The notes under the pieces were generated by a model. That model was not told where the DNA came from. It saw only the letters and a list, made by a program, of their open reading frames with translations, and did no database searches. Below are positions 27,010-35,699 of a DNA stretch of 63,887 nucleotides, in pieces. Within the stretch, counting starts at the first letter, position 1; every line of letters begins with the position of its first letter. The DNA is from Parvibaculum sp963696585. Its GTDB lineage: Bacteria; Pseudomonadota; Alphaproteobacteria; Parvibaculales; Parvibaculaceae. The DNA lies in assembly GCA_963696585.1 (NCBI GenBank), contig CAVOKW010000014.1, positions 1-63,887 of the forward strand, in the 5' to 3' direction. Position numbers and translations under genes: made by a program.

Positions 27010-27717
27010 ATGCGCGAAATCATTCTGGATACCGAAACCACGGGCCTCAGTCCGAACGAGGGCCATCGCCTGGTCGAAATCGGCTGTCTCGAACTTTTCA
27101 ACCACGTCGCCACCGGCAAGACCTATCACGCCTATGTCAATCCCGAACGCGATATGCCCGAAGGCGCCTTTCGCGTGCACGGGCTGTCAGCCGAATTCCT
27201 GTCGGGCCAACCAAAATTTGCGGACGTCGCTGAGGCCTTCCTTGAATTCATCGGCGAGGATCCGCTTGTCATTCACAACGCCGCCTTTGATATGGCCTTT
27301 CTCAATGCCGAATTGAAAATGGCAGGTCACCCGCCCATGCCGATGACCCGCGCCATCGACACGCTCGACATGGCGCGACGGCGCTTTCCCGGTGCGCAAA
27401 ATTCACTTGATGCCTTATGCCGCCGCTTCGGCATCGACAATTCCGGTCGAACATTGCACGGCGCCCTGCTCGATGCCGCGTTGCTGGCAGAGATCTATCT
27501 TGAACTGAAGGGGGGTCGCCAACCCGGTCTGATTCTGGACCCGGGCGCCGCACTTCTCGCGAGCAGACAGGTGGAGGCCATACCGACACGCCTCCGCCCG
27601 GCCCCGTTGGCACCTCGCCTGACGTCGGCCGAAATCGCCGCCCATGAAGCATTCATCGAAAGTCTGGGCGGTGAAACCTTGTGGCAGATCAGGGAGAGCC
27701 AGGCGTCACTTAATTGA
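27010..27717 (+). CDS. dnaQ: DNA polymerase III epsilon subunit (3'-5' proofreading exonuclease)
   Basis: Proofreading subunit of the replicase; 235 residues from ATG 27010, chosen because GAAGGGA lies just upstream and MREIILDTETTGL is the standard start. DEDDh exonuclease motifs: ExoI DTETTG, ExoII HNAAFDMAFLN, ExoIII with HGALLDAALLAEIY. The C-terminal part after residue 180 is the linker and polymerase-binding tail. It overlaps the convergent secB by 8 bases. Confidence 0.96.
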   Translation: MREIILDTETTGLSPNEGHRLVEIGCLELFNHVATGKTYHAYVNPERDMPEGAFRVHGLSAEFLSGQPKFADVAEAFLEFIGEDPLVIHNAAFDMAFLNAELKMAGHPPMPMTRAIDTLDMARRRFPGAQNSLDALCRRFGIDNSGRTLHGALLDAALLAEIYLELKGGRQPGLILDPGAALLASRQVEAIPTRLRPAPLAPRLTSAEIAAHEAFIESLGGETLWQIRESQASLN

Positions 27718-28189
27718 CGATGTCGCCACTTGAAACCTGAAGACCTTCCTGCAGGCGCTGCTGATAGAGCGCCATGAAGTCGATCGGGTCGAGCATGAGC
27801 GGGGGAAACCCGCCATCCCGCGTGACATCGGCAACAATGCGTCGCGCGAAGGGGAAAATCTGTCGTGGACATTCCACAACCAGCACAGCCTCGATATCAG
27901 CTTCGGGTACATTTTGCAGGCGGAACAGCCCGGCATAGTCCAGTTCGACCAAAAACAGCGTATCGCTGCTCGTCTTGGCGTCGACGCCAATCCGAATGGA
28001 AACTTCATAGTCGAATTCGGCCAAACGCTGCACCCCGACATCAACACGGACCTCGATTTGCGGGGTGTCGCTCTGCGCGCCAAGCGAACGCGGGGCATCG
28101 GGATTTTCAAAGGAAAGATCTTTGACATATTGCGTCAGAACACGAAGCTGGGGGAGGCCACCGGCATTATGGCTGATTTGGTCGGACAT
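27710..28189 (-). CDS. secB: Protein-export chaperone SecB
   Basis: Tetrameric chaperone delivering preproteins to SecA; 159 residues. Starts MSDQISHNAGGLPQLRVLTQYVKDLSFENPDAP; RVLTQYVKDLSFENP is the family hallmark. Further on come QRLAEFDYEVSIRI, DYAGLFRLQNVPE, and CPRQIFPFARRIVADVTRDGGFPPL. It is divergent from the Tim44-like gene, with a 246-base gap that should hold both promoters. Confidence 0.97.
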   Translation of the reverse strand: MSDQISHNAGGLPQLRVLTQYVKDLSFENPDAPRSLGAQSDTPQIEVRVDVGVQRLAEFDYEVSIRIGVDAKTSSDTLFLVELDYAGLFRLQNVPEADIEAVLVVECPRQIFPFARRIVADVTRDGGFPPLMLDPIDFMALYQQRLQEGLQVSSGDIVN

Positions 28190-28435
28190 GGTCCCTCATG
28201 CGGGCAAGTTGGGCGCGAAAATGAGGCTGTGGGCTAGCACGGAAAACGACCAGCGACAAGCAAGCCCTGTGAAAGCGGGCCAAAACCTCCGTGATTATGG
28301 GCGATGTCACCCTTCTTGATCACGCACAGGTAGTAAAATGACCCGTCATGACATAACTTGGAGGGGACCCGTCCAGATCATGCAAACGAGAGACGGCAGG
28401 CAGGGTTTTCGGCACCCAGAAACAAAACACGGCCA

Positions 28436-29182
28436 ATGGACGACAGTGTGACGCTTCTCAATCTCATATTGATGGCAATTGCCGTCGGCATCTTTATCAA
28501 GCTGCGCTCCGTATTGGGGCGACGCACGGGTAACGAGCGTCCCCCCTTTGACCCCTATAGCGCCCCGGAAGAAGCGCGCGACAACGACAAGGTCGTTGTT
28601 CTGGCACCACGCAAGCGCGAGCAGCCGGATGTGGAAGCCGCTGAAGGGGATACATTTGGCGCCTATCCGAACCGCCCGCCTTATGTTGTCGAAGACACCA
28701 CCGATGAACGCATCGGCAAGGCACCTGCGGGCCTGAAGCAGGTCTTGATCGAAATCGCCATCGCGGATCGTAACTTCGAGCTTGATGGTTTCATGTCCGG
28801 CGCCCGCATGGCCTATGAAATGATTGTCACGGCCTATGCTGCAGGGGATCGCCGCAAACTTGAGCCGCTTTTGAGTGCGGATGTGTTCAAGAGTTTCGAA
28901 GCGGCCATCAGCGAGCGCGAGAAGCTCGCTCAGACCATCGAACAGAGTTTTATCGGCATCAACCGCGCGGAACTGATTGACGCCAAGCTCAGCGGCAATA
29001 TCGCCAGGCTGACCATCAAATTCGTCAGTGAGCTGACATCCGCGACAAAGAATGCCGAAGGCGTGGTCATCTCGGGCGACCCGGTGACCGTGCGCACGGT
29101 CACCGACTATTGGACCTTTGAGCGCGACATCAAAAGTCGCGACCCCAACTGGCGGCTTGTGGCCACCGGGTCAGACAACTGA
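28436..29182 (+). CDS. Tim44/TimA domain protein
   Basis: 248 residues from ATG 28436. An N-terminal membrane anchor (SVTLLNLILMAIAVGIFIKLRSVLG) is followed by a charged low-complexity linker and a C-terminal Tim44-like domain with GLKQVLIEIAIADRNFELDGFMSGARMAYE and TDYWTFERDIKSRDPNWRLVATG. Alphaproteobacterial relatives (TimA) are inner-membrane proteins resembling the mitochondrial import motor component Tim44; their bacterial role is not settled. The position between secB and mltA is conserved. Confidence 0.93.
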   Translation: MDDSVTLLNLILMAIAVGIFIKLRSVLGRRTGNERPPFDPYSAPEEARDNDKVVVLAPRKREQPDVEAAEGDTFGAYPNRPPYVVEDTTDERIGKAPAGLKQVLIEIAIADRNFELDGFMSGARMAYEMIVTAYAAGDRRKLEPLLSADVFKSFEAAISEREKLAQTIEQSFIGINRAELIDAKLSGNIARLTIKFVSELTSATKNAEGVVISGDPVTVRTVTDYWTFERDIKSRDPNWRLVATGSDN

Positions 29183-29188
29183 CACCCC

Positions 29189-30337
29189 ATGGCGCAATCC
29201 TTCCGCTTGTCATCTGTCATGCGCTCCGCCTTGGCGATGCTTTTGCTGCTGCTGTCTTCACAGGGAGACAAGGCCATGGCCGGCCCCGTCCTTTGGCAAG
29301 TGGTGTCCTTCTCCTCGCTCGCCGGTTGGACCACCGACCATCAGGGCGAAACGCTCGCAGCCTTTCGACGCTCCTGCGCGCGCATCGTGAATCTCTCCCC
29401 CGGTTCGCCTCTTGATGGCAAGCTGCAGGGGGCGACAATCTATGGCGTGGCCCGGGATTGGCGCGACGCCTGCGCGGCCGCCGAGCAGGTTGCGCCCGGC
29501 GATGCGGCGGCCCGCGCCTATTTTGAAGCACATTTTCAGCCTGTCCGTTTTGCGACAAGCCAGACCGGCCTGTTCACCGGTTATTATGAGCCGGAGATGA
29601 ATGGCGCGCGTCAGCGCGGTGGCATTTACCAGACACCCGTGCTCGCCACGCCACCCGGTTTCAAGGCGCTGCGCGAAGAGGGTCGCCTGCTTCCCACCCG
29701 TGCTGAAATTGAAGAGGGGGCCCTGAACGGCAAGGCCATGCCGATTGTCTGGCTGGCCGATCCGGTTGATGCTTTCTTTTTGCATGTGCAGGGATCGGGT
29801 CGCATCCGCCTGTCGGATGGCACCACCATGCGTCTGGCTTTTGCAGGCAAAAACGGTCAGCCCTATACATCGATCGGCAAGGTCTTGATTGCGCGCGGTG
29901 CCATTGCGCCGGAAGATGTTTCCATGCAGACCATTCGGGCCTGGCTCAACGGGCATCGGGATGAAATGCCCGGCATCCTGCGGCAAAACGAATCCTATAT
30001 TTTTTTCCGTGAACTTGGCGGCATGGATGATGCACTCGGCCCCCTCGGCGCTGAAGGTATCAATCTGACCCCCGGTCGCAGCCTGGCTGTGGATCGCAGC
30101 GAACACCCGCTGGGCGCCTTGCTCTGGCTGAATTCCGTGCAGCCCAGCTCCGACAATCAATATCTGCCGCTGCAAAGACTGATGGTTGCGCAGGATACGG
30201 GCACCGCCATCAAGGGTATCCAGCGTGGCGATGTGTTCTGGGGCAGTGGCGAGGGCCCCGGCCATATCGCCGGATTGATGAAATCGCCAGGCGAGCTTTT
30301 TGCGCTGCTGCCACGCGGCCTTGTCGCGCGACAATGA
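29189..30337 (+). CDS. mltA: Membrane-bound lytic transglycosylase A
   Basis: Cleaves peptidoglycan glycan strands with 1,6-anhydro product; 382 residues. N-terminal signal sequence of about 30 residues, not an obvious lipobox. MltA domain with FTGYYEPEMNGARQRGG and PIVWLADPVDAFFLHVQGSGRIRL, then the 3D domain with VAQDTGTAIKGIQRGDVFWGSGE holding the catalytic Asp residues. It follows the Tim44-like gene by 6 bases and precedes smr by 12 bases. Confidence 0.96.
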   Translation: MAQSFRLSSVMRSALAMLLLLLSSQGDKAMAGPVLWQVVSFSSLAGWTTDHQGETLAAFRRSCARIVNLSPGSPLDGKLQGATIYGVARDWRDACAAAEQVAPGDAAARAYFEAHFQPVRFATSQTGLFTGYYEPEMNGARQRGGIYQTPVLATPPGFKALREEGRLLPTRAEIEEGALNGKAMPIVWLADPVDAFFLHVQGSGRIRLSDGTTMRLAFAGKNGQPYTSIGKVLIARGAIAPEDVSMQTIRAWLNGHRDEMPGILRQNESYIFFRELGGMDDALGPLGAEGINLTPGRSLAVDRSEHPLGALLWLNSVQPSSDNQYLPLQRLMVAQDTGTAIKGIQRGDVFWGSGEGPGHIAGLMKSPGELFALLPRGLVARQ

Positions 30338-30349
30338 GCAGGCAGGGAC

Positions 30350-31009
30350 ATGGCCAAACGCATCGCAGAACCCCTGTCCACGAAAGCGCCTCGCAAATCA
30401 CGTCGCCGCGAACTCAGTGAGGAAGAGCACCGGCTCTGGCAGCATGTGACCCGCGAGGCCAAGCCGCTCTCGCGCCAGCGCAAGCCGCAGCCATCCACAC
30501 CCGCCATCGCCGCAGCCCAGACACCCGCCCCGTCACCCCCGGCGCCACTTGCCCTGACGACCGATATACGCGCCCAACCGGTCCCCCATGGGCAGAGGGA
30601 AAGGCCCCGCCAGCAAGCCACCCAGCCACCACCGCTCACGGGACTTGACCGGCGCACCACACAAAAACTGACCCGTGGCCAGATCGACTTCGAAGCCAAG
30701 CTCGATCTCCATGGTCACAACCAGATCGAGGCTCAGGAAGCCTTGCGGTCGTTTTTGACCCGCACCCGGGCAGCGGGCATGCGCTGTGTGCTGGTGGTCA
30801 CTGGCAAGGGCGAGTCGCCCTATTCCCGCCACACATTGCATGGGGCGCAGGCCTGGCACGCGCCAGAACGCCCGGGCATTTTACGCTCCGCCTTGCCACG
30901 CTGGCTTGCGGAGCCGGAGTTTCGGACGCTTGTTGTCGGCTTCCAGCCTGCCCATCCGCGACATGGTGGCGGTGGCGCTTGCTATATCTGGCTGAGGCGC
31001 AAACGGTGA
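30350..31009 (+). CDS. Smr-domain protein (MutS2-related)
   Basis: 219 residues. A basic, Pro/Ala-rich N-terminal half leads to a C-terminal Smr nuclease-like domain: KLDLHGHNQIEAQEALRSFL (the DLHG motif), then VVTGKGESPYS and GGGGACYIWLRRKR. Family members are candidate RNA or branched-DNA nucleases. Its stop overlaps the GTG start of the following XRE gene (GTGA), indicating co-translation. Confidence 0.93.
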   Translation: MAKRIAEPLSTKAPRKSRRRELSEEEHRLWQHVTREAKPLSRQRKPQPSTPAIAAAQTPAPSPPAPLALTTDIRAQPVPHGQRERPRQQATQPPPLTGLDRRTTQKLTRGQIDFEAKLDLHGHNQIEAQEALRSFLTRTRAAGMRCVLVVTGKGESPYSRHTLHGAQAWHAPERPGILRSALPRWLAEPEFRTLVVGFQPAHPRHGGGGACYIWLRRKR

Positions 31010-31377
31010 CCCCGTTTGGCCGCAGGATCAGGCAGCTGCGCACCGCGCGCGGCGTGACCATGAAAGACATGGCCGCCGCCCTCAAGGTAACCCCGGCCTA
31101 TCTCTCGGCGCTCGAACATGGCCGCCGTGGCCGTCCAAGCTGGTGGCTCGTCCAGGCGATAATCGGCTACTTCAACATCATCTGGGACGAGGCCGAGGAA
31201 CTCGAACGTCTCGCCCATCTCTCCCATCCGCGTGTCACGCTTGATACATCCGGTCTTGATCCCAAAGCGACCGAACTGGCCAATCGGCTGTCCGAAGAAA
31301 TCGCCCATCTTTCAAAGGCCGAGATCGATCAGATGCTCGCGGTCATCGCCGCGCGCACCCGTCGCTCGCGCGGATAA
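31006..31377 (+). CDS. XRE-family helix-turn-helix regulator
   Basis: 123 residues from GTG 31006. The helix-turn-helix is at residues 5-60: FGRRIRQLRTARGVTMKDMA, LKVTPAYLSALEHGRRG. A C-terminal helical tail ends IAARTRRSRG. It is coupled to smr by a four-base overlap. This mltA-smr-xre order is common in alphaproteobacteria, so it is part of the core, unlike the XRE gene at 18.2 kb. Its targets are unknown. Confidence 0.9.
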   Translation: MTPFGRRIRQLRTARGVTMKDMAAALKVTPAYLSALEHGRRGRPSWWLVQAIIGYFNIIWDEAEELERLAHLSHPRVTLDTSGLDPKATELANRLSEEIAHLSKAEIDQMLAVIAARTRRSRG

Positions 31378-31451
31378 GAAACTTGGGTCTGCCGCCATAC
31401 GCGCTAGACTGTGGCGCGGGCCGTTCCGGCCGGCTCTAGCGATGGCTGTTG

Positions 31452-32411
31452 ATGACCGAAAAACAAACCCCGCTTTCGCCCCATCCCGATCTGCCGGATT
31501 TTGCCCGCCAGATCGACTGGAACCTGTTCGCCCTCTTTTATGAAATCGTCCGCGCCGGCGGCATTGGCGCGGCGGCACGACGCCTCAATCGACAACAGCC
31601 CACCATCAGTGCGGGCCTCAAGCGGCTGGAGGATCAGCTTGGCGTCGAACTGCTGCGCCGCACGAGTACCGGCGTTGAGCTGGTTCCGGCAGGCCGCGCC
31701 TTGTTCGAACTCTGTGAGACGATGATGGGGTCGGTGCGCTGTGTTCCCCATGAAGTGGCCAAGGCCGCAGGCATCGTCGAAGGCGCGATCCATGTCCGCA
31801 TGATATCGAGCCTTGTCGCCCCCGCTTTTGACGAAGCCCTCAGCGCCTTTCATCAGCGCCATCCGGGCATTGAAATTCATCTTGAGGTCACGCCCTGGCG
31901 CGATGTCATCAAGGCCCTGAAAGCGGGCGAAGCCGAGGTCGGCATTGCCTGCGACCATGCGCCAAGTCGCGATCTGCGTTACACCCCCCTCATCAAGGAG
32001 GTCCAGCAGCTTTATTGCGGCCCGGGCCATCCGCTTTACGGTCAGACGGTCCACCATCCGGCGGATCTTGAGGGCGAGCCCTATATCCAGACGGGCGATG
32101 ATGAGCCCGATGAATTGCTGCGCTTCCGCCACCGCTATGGCATTGGCCAGCGCACCGGCGGTTTTGCCGAAAACCTGCATGAGGTAAAACGCCTCATAGA
32201 ACGCGGCATCGGCATTGGTTTTCTGCCCACTTGCGTAGCTGAGACGCTGGACCCGCAACAGGCCCTGTGGCCCCTCGTCGGTGAAGAATTGCTGCCCGAT
32301 TATCATGTCTATCTCATCACCCGGGGCGAACCTGCCCGAAACACGCCCACCGAGTTCTTTCTCGATGAAATCATGGCTCATCTGCGCCCCAGGGCAGTAC
32401 CAGACCGGTAA
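31452..32411 (+). CDS. LysR-family transcriptional regulator
   Basis: 319 residues from ATG 31452; a TTG one codon earlier is also possible. The winged helix-turn-helix reads WNLFALFYEIVRAGGIGAAARRL then QQPTISAGLKRLEDQLGVELLRR. The effector domain includes GAIHVRMISSLVAPAFDEALSAF and CGPGHPLYGQ. It is on the same strand as, and 97 bases upstream of, the cassette at 32509-35657, and is the likely regulator of that cassette. Confidence 0.92.
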   Translation: MTEKQTPLSPHPDLPDFARQIDWNLFALFYEIVRAGGIGAAARRLNRQQPTISAGLKRLEDQLGVELLRRTSTGVELVPAGRALFELCETMMGSVRCVPHEVAKAAGIVEGAIHVRMISSLVAPAFDEALSAFHQRHPGIEIHLEVTPWRDVIKALKAGEAEVGIACDHAPSRDLRYTPLIKEVQQLYCGPGHPLYGQTVHHPADLEGEPYIQTGDDEPDELLRFRHRYGIGQRTGGFAENLHEVKRLIERGIGIGFLPTCVAETLDPQQALWPLVGEELLPDYHVYLITRGEPARNTPTEFFLDEIMAHLRPRAVPDR

Positions 32412-32508
32412 GTCATAGATAAAATCTATGGCCGCCATTGATTTTTGAGGGCTACGCAAGGCCCCTGCTGCACTGCATCATGAACCCTCATGTCAGTGGG
32501 CAGGGTAT

Positions 32509-33333
32509 ATGGATCAAGCAGTTCCCAGTCTGGAAAGTCTCACCGGCCTTTGGCGGCGGTCCCTGATCGCCTGGCCGGATGGTCGCCGGGATGTCACCAC
32601 ATGGGTCAACTGGCTTCAGGGCCTGAGCCAATATGCTGATCTGCGACAGCCCGAAAATCGGCCGGATTTCTCAGAGGTGAAGTCACTTGGAGATATTCGC
32701 CCGGCCCATTTTGACTGGCTTGCAGCACAAGAAGGCTTTGCCGGCGAGTTCATCAAGCAGGGGGATGTCTTTGAATGGCGTCGGGAAATTGATTTCCAGC
32801 CCAAGTCGCCTTATTCAGATCGCGGCAAGCTCTGGCTTGATGGCAATGTCATGGTCGAACAAGGCATCGACATTCCCTATATCGAGCACTGGCATGCGGT
32901 TCCCCTCGAACTGACACCGTTGCTCGGCCTGCGCTTGAAGGACGAGCAGGATGGCACGCGCGCCACGCTCTTGCGCGTCGGCACGCTTTTCATGTTTGTA
33001 CGCGACAGGCAGATACGTCTGCCGGCTGACAGGCATCTGTCTGACTGCCTCAGATCCGCGCCAACCCTGCGCGATGCACAAGCCATGCTTGATCTTGAAA
33101 TATCGCAAGGGGTTGTCACGACGCGGGGCTGGATCATTCAACGCTCAACATTGCCCTATCGCGAAACCGATAATCTCGGACTGCGTGGCGACCTGACACG
33201 CAATGGTCGTCTCGGCACCTGGGATCGCGACCCGCAAGGTCGCATGCGCGAACGTCTCTGGCATGTCCAATCCATGGAGGGAAGCCCATCGGCCTTCGCC
33301 ATGACAGGGCCATTGTCCGCAAGATCAAGATAA
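32509..33333 (+). CDS. Uncharacterised protein, HRI1-like
   Basis: 274 residues of a single-domain soluble protein without signal peptide. It opens with SLESLTGLWRRSLIAWPDGRR and contains DLRQPENRPDF, WLAAQEGFAGEF, and EWRREIDFQPKSPYSDRG; many conserved-looking Trp, Arg and Asp residues suggest a beta-rich ligand-binding fold. The pattern recalls the HRI1-like family (lipocalin-like), but I cannot confirm this by eye. It is followed 11 bases later by the Fe(II)/2OG oxygenase with a good AAGGAG site, so the two are probably co-expressed. Confidence 0.7.
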   Translation: MDQAVPSLESLTGLWRRSLIAWPDGRRDVTTWVNWLQGLSQYADLRQPENRPDFSEVKSLGDIRPAHFDWLAAQEGFAGEFIKQGDVFEWRREIDFQPKSPYSDRGKLWLDGNVMVEQGIDIPYIEHWHAVPLELTPLLGLRLKDEQDGTRATLLRVGTLFMFVRDRQIRLPADRHLSDCLRSAPTLRDAQAMLDLEISQGVVTTRGWIIQRSTLPYRETDNLGLRGDLTRNGRLGTWDRDPQGRMRERLWHVQSMEGSPSAFAMTGPLSARSR

Positions 33334-33344
33334 GGAGTTGCGTT

Positions 33345-34442
33345 ATGAGCACCGAAGCAGAGAGTGCAAAGGGCATTGCCTTTGACAGCATCCCGCTGAT
33401 TGATATCTCCGGCCTGTTCTCAAGCGACATGGCGGACCGCAAGGCGGTCGCCGCGCAAATGGCGAAGGCCGCGAGTGAAGTCGGCTTTCTCTATGTCAGG
33501 GGTCACGGTATCGCAGATGAACGGATCGAGCGCCTCAAGGCGCGCGCGGCGGAATTTTTTGCCCTGCCTGAAGCCACGAAGCGGAAATATTATATCGGGC
33601 GTTCACGTGCCCATCGCGGTTATGTGCCGACGGGCGAAGAAGGGTTTTATAACGGCGACGATCCGGTCAAGATCGACAAGAAGGAAGCCTATGATCTGTC
33701 GATCGATCTGCCCGCAGATGATCCAGATCACATTCGCGGCTACCGCATGCTGGGTCCAAATCAATGGCCCGAGGAAGTGCCGGGCTTTGCCGACGATGTC
33801 TATGCCTATTATCAGTCAGCCATGGATCTGGGCCATGTCCTGTTTCGCGGCTTTGCCCTCGCGCTCGACCTGCCGGAAAATTATTTCGAAGCGCATCTCA
33901 AGCGCCCGCCTTCCCAGCTTCGCCTCGTCCATTATCCCGAAACCAAAGGGGCGCAGGCCACCGCCGAATGGGGCATCAGCCCGCATACGGATTATGAATG
34001 CTTTACCATCCTGCACGGCACCTCGCCGGGGCTTGAAGTGCTCAATGCCGCCGGTCGGTGGATCGACGCGCCACCGGTGAAGGGCGCTTTCGTCATAAAT
34101 GTGGGGGACATGCTCGAAGCGCTGACAAATGGGCGTTTTATTGCCACGCCCCATCGCGTTCGCAATGTTCCCAATGAACGCTTCTCTTTTCCGCTGTTTT
34201 GCTCGCTGGATTATGACACCGTCATAGAGCCCTTGCCGCGTCTTGTGGAGCCGGGGCAAGGGCCTCTCTATCCGCGCTATGTGGCAGGCGATCATCTCGT
34301 TACCCAGACCATGCGAACCTTTGCCTATCTCAAGAAGCTCGTCAGCGATGGCGTACTGGAATTACCGGAAAGTGAAACGCAGGCGGCGGTTTTTGGTCGT
34401 CGAGAGGAAAATGCGTCTGAGCTACAGACGGTAATCATGTGA
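33345..34442 (+). CDS. Isopenicillin-N-synthase-family Fe(II)/2-oxoglutarate oxygenase
   Basis: 365 residues. N-terminal DIOX_N domain (SIPLIDISGLFSS, GFLYVRGHGI, KRKYYIG). The catalytic jelly roll has HTD at 214-216, the distal His in ATPHRVRN (about 270), and the cosubstrate-binding pair RFS (about 279-281). The substrate is unknown; members hydroxylate or oxidise a wide range of small molecules, and some bacterial relatives act on arginine or homoarginine. The start follows AAGGAG. It is in a cassette with a LysR regulator and a urea-type ABC binding protein. Confidence 0.93.
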   Translation: MSTEAESAKGIAFDSIPLIDISGLFSSDMADRKAVAAQMAKAASEVGFLYVRGHGIADERIERLKARAAEFFALPEATKRKYYIGRSRAHRGYVPTGEEGFYNGDDPVKIDKKEAYDLSIDLPADDPDHIRGYRMLGPNQWPEEVPGFADDVYAYYQSAMDLGHVLFRGFALALDLPENYFEAHLKRPPSQLRLVHYPETKGAQATAEWGISPHTDYECFTILHGTSPGLEVLNAAGRWIDAPPVKGAFVINVGDMLEALTNGRFIATPHRVRNVPNERFSFPLFCSLDYDTVIEPLPRLVEPGQGPLYPRYVAGDHLVTQTMRTFAYLKKLVSDGVLELPESETQAAVFGRREENASELQTVIM

Positions 34443-34556
34443 TCGATCCATCAAAGAATGGACGGGACAAGGGGAAACGTTGCCGGGACTGATTTCAACT
34501 TCGCAGGACGCAAGGGCGCGATGCCCGTGCCGCGCGTCACCATGAAAGGAACGCCC

Positions 34557-35657
34557 ATGTTCGCTTCGTTTAAATCCCGGACAATGATGATCAGACGATC
34601 ATTCCTTGCCCTGACGGTTGCCGCCCTCATGCTTGCGGCCTTGCCATCGCAAGGTCATGCCGAGGACGCAAAGACATTCAAGATCGCCTGGTCGATCTAT
34701 ACCGGTTACATGCCCTGGGCCTATGCCGAAAAGTCCGGCATCCTGAAAAAATGGGCCGACAAATATGGCATCACGATCGAACTCGTTCAGATCAACGACT
34801 ATATCGAGTCGATCAACCAATATACGGCCGGCCAATATGATGCCGTCGCCAATACCACCATGGACTCGCTCACCATCCCGGCGGCAGGCGGCGTCGACAC
34901 GACGCTTCTCCTGCTAGGCGACTATACCAATGGCAATGATGCGATTTTCCTGAAGGGCAAGGGCAAGACACTGGCCGATATCAAGGGCGAGAAAGTCTAT
35001 CTCGTGGAATATTCCGTCTCGCATTACATGCTGTGGCGGGCATTGCAGACAGTGGGCCTGAAAGAAAGCGACATCACGACGGCCAATATCGCCGATGCCG
35101 ATTTCGTCGCCGCCTATAATACGCCAGAAGTCAAAGCCCTTGTGGCCTGGAACCCGGCAACAAGCCAGATCCGCGCCCTGCCCGATGCGGCTGAAGTTTT
35201 CGACAGTTCCATGCTGCCCGGTGAGATTCAGGACATCATGGTTGCCAAAACCGATGTGCTCAAGGCCCATCCCGAGTTTGGCAAGGCTGTTGCGGGCGCC
35301 TGGTATGAAACCCTCGCCCTGATGCAAAAGGATACGCCCGAAGCCATTGCCGCGCGGACCTTCATGGCAACCGCTTCCGGCACCGATCTCGCCGACTTTG
35401 ACAGTCAGGTGAAAACCACGGCGTTTTATTACGACCCGGCCAAGGGCGCAGCCTTCCTGCGCGATCCGCAAATGTCGGAAATCGCCGAAAGCGTCATGGA
35501 GTTCAGCTTTACCCATGGCCTGCTCGGCGCCAAGGCCAAGGACAAATATGTCATCGGCATGGAACTGCCTGGCGGCAAGATCATTGGCGACAAGGCCAAT
35601 GTGAAGCTGCGCATTGATGACACTTACATGCAGCTCGCCGCAGACGGCAAGCTCTGA
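34557..35657 (+). CDS. ABC transporter substrate-binding protein, urea-carboxylase-associated type
   Basis: 366 residues from ATG 34557 (AAAGGA seven bases upstream). Signal peptide with basic MMIRRSF and cleavage near GHA-EDA. The mature protein is SsuA/ThiY-like: AWSIYTGYMPWAYAEKSG, VQINDYIESINQYTAGQYD, TIPAAGGVDT, LVEYSVSHYMLWRAL, SGTDLADFDSQ. This closely follows the periplasmic protein found near urea carboxylase genes, some of which are now known as guanidine carboxylases. No permease or ATPase gene lies next to it, so the partner transporter must be elsewhere. Confidence 0.88.
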   Translation: MFASFKSRTMMIRRSFLALTVAALMLAALPSQGHAEDAKTFKIAWSIYTGYMPWAYAEKSGILKKWADKYGITIELVQINDYIESINQYTAGQYDAVANTTMDSLTIPAAGGVDTTLLLLGDYTNGNDAIFLKGKGKTLADIKGEKVYLVEYSVSHYMLWRALQTVGLKESDITTANIADADFVAAYNTPEVKALVAWNPATSQIRALPDAAEVFDSSMLPGEIQDIMVAKTDVLKAHPEFGKAVAGAWYETLALMQKDTPEAIAARTFMATASGTDLADFDSQVKTTAFYYDPAKGAAFLRDPQMSEIAESVMEFSFTHGLLGAKAKDKYVIGMELPGGKIIGDKANVKLRIDDTYMQLAADGKL

Positions 35658-35665
35658 CGTCGCGG

Positions 35666-35699
35666 ATGGCGGGAGACATCATCTCCCGCCATTTCCTTT
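35666..35699. terminator. Bidirectional intrinsic terminator between the binding-protein gene and hslU
   Basis: Perfect 11-base arms ATGGCGGGAGA and TCTCCCGCCAT around CATCA, then TTCCTTT on the plus strand. It serves the convergent ends of the binding-protein gene and hslU. Confidence 0.85.

Noticed and set aside
34443..34556. Guanidine (ykkC-type) riboswitch before the binding-protein gene
   Set aside because: I looked for the conserved guanidine riboswitch strings and found none in the 114-base gap.
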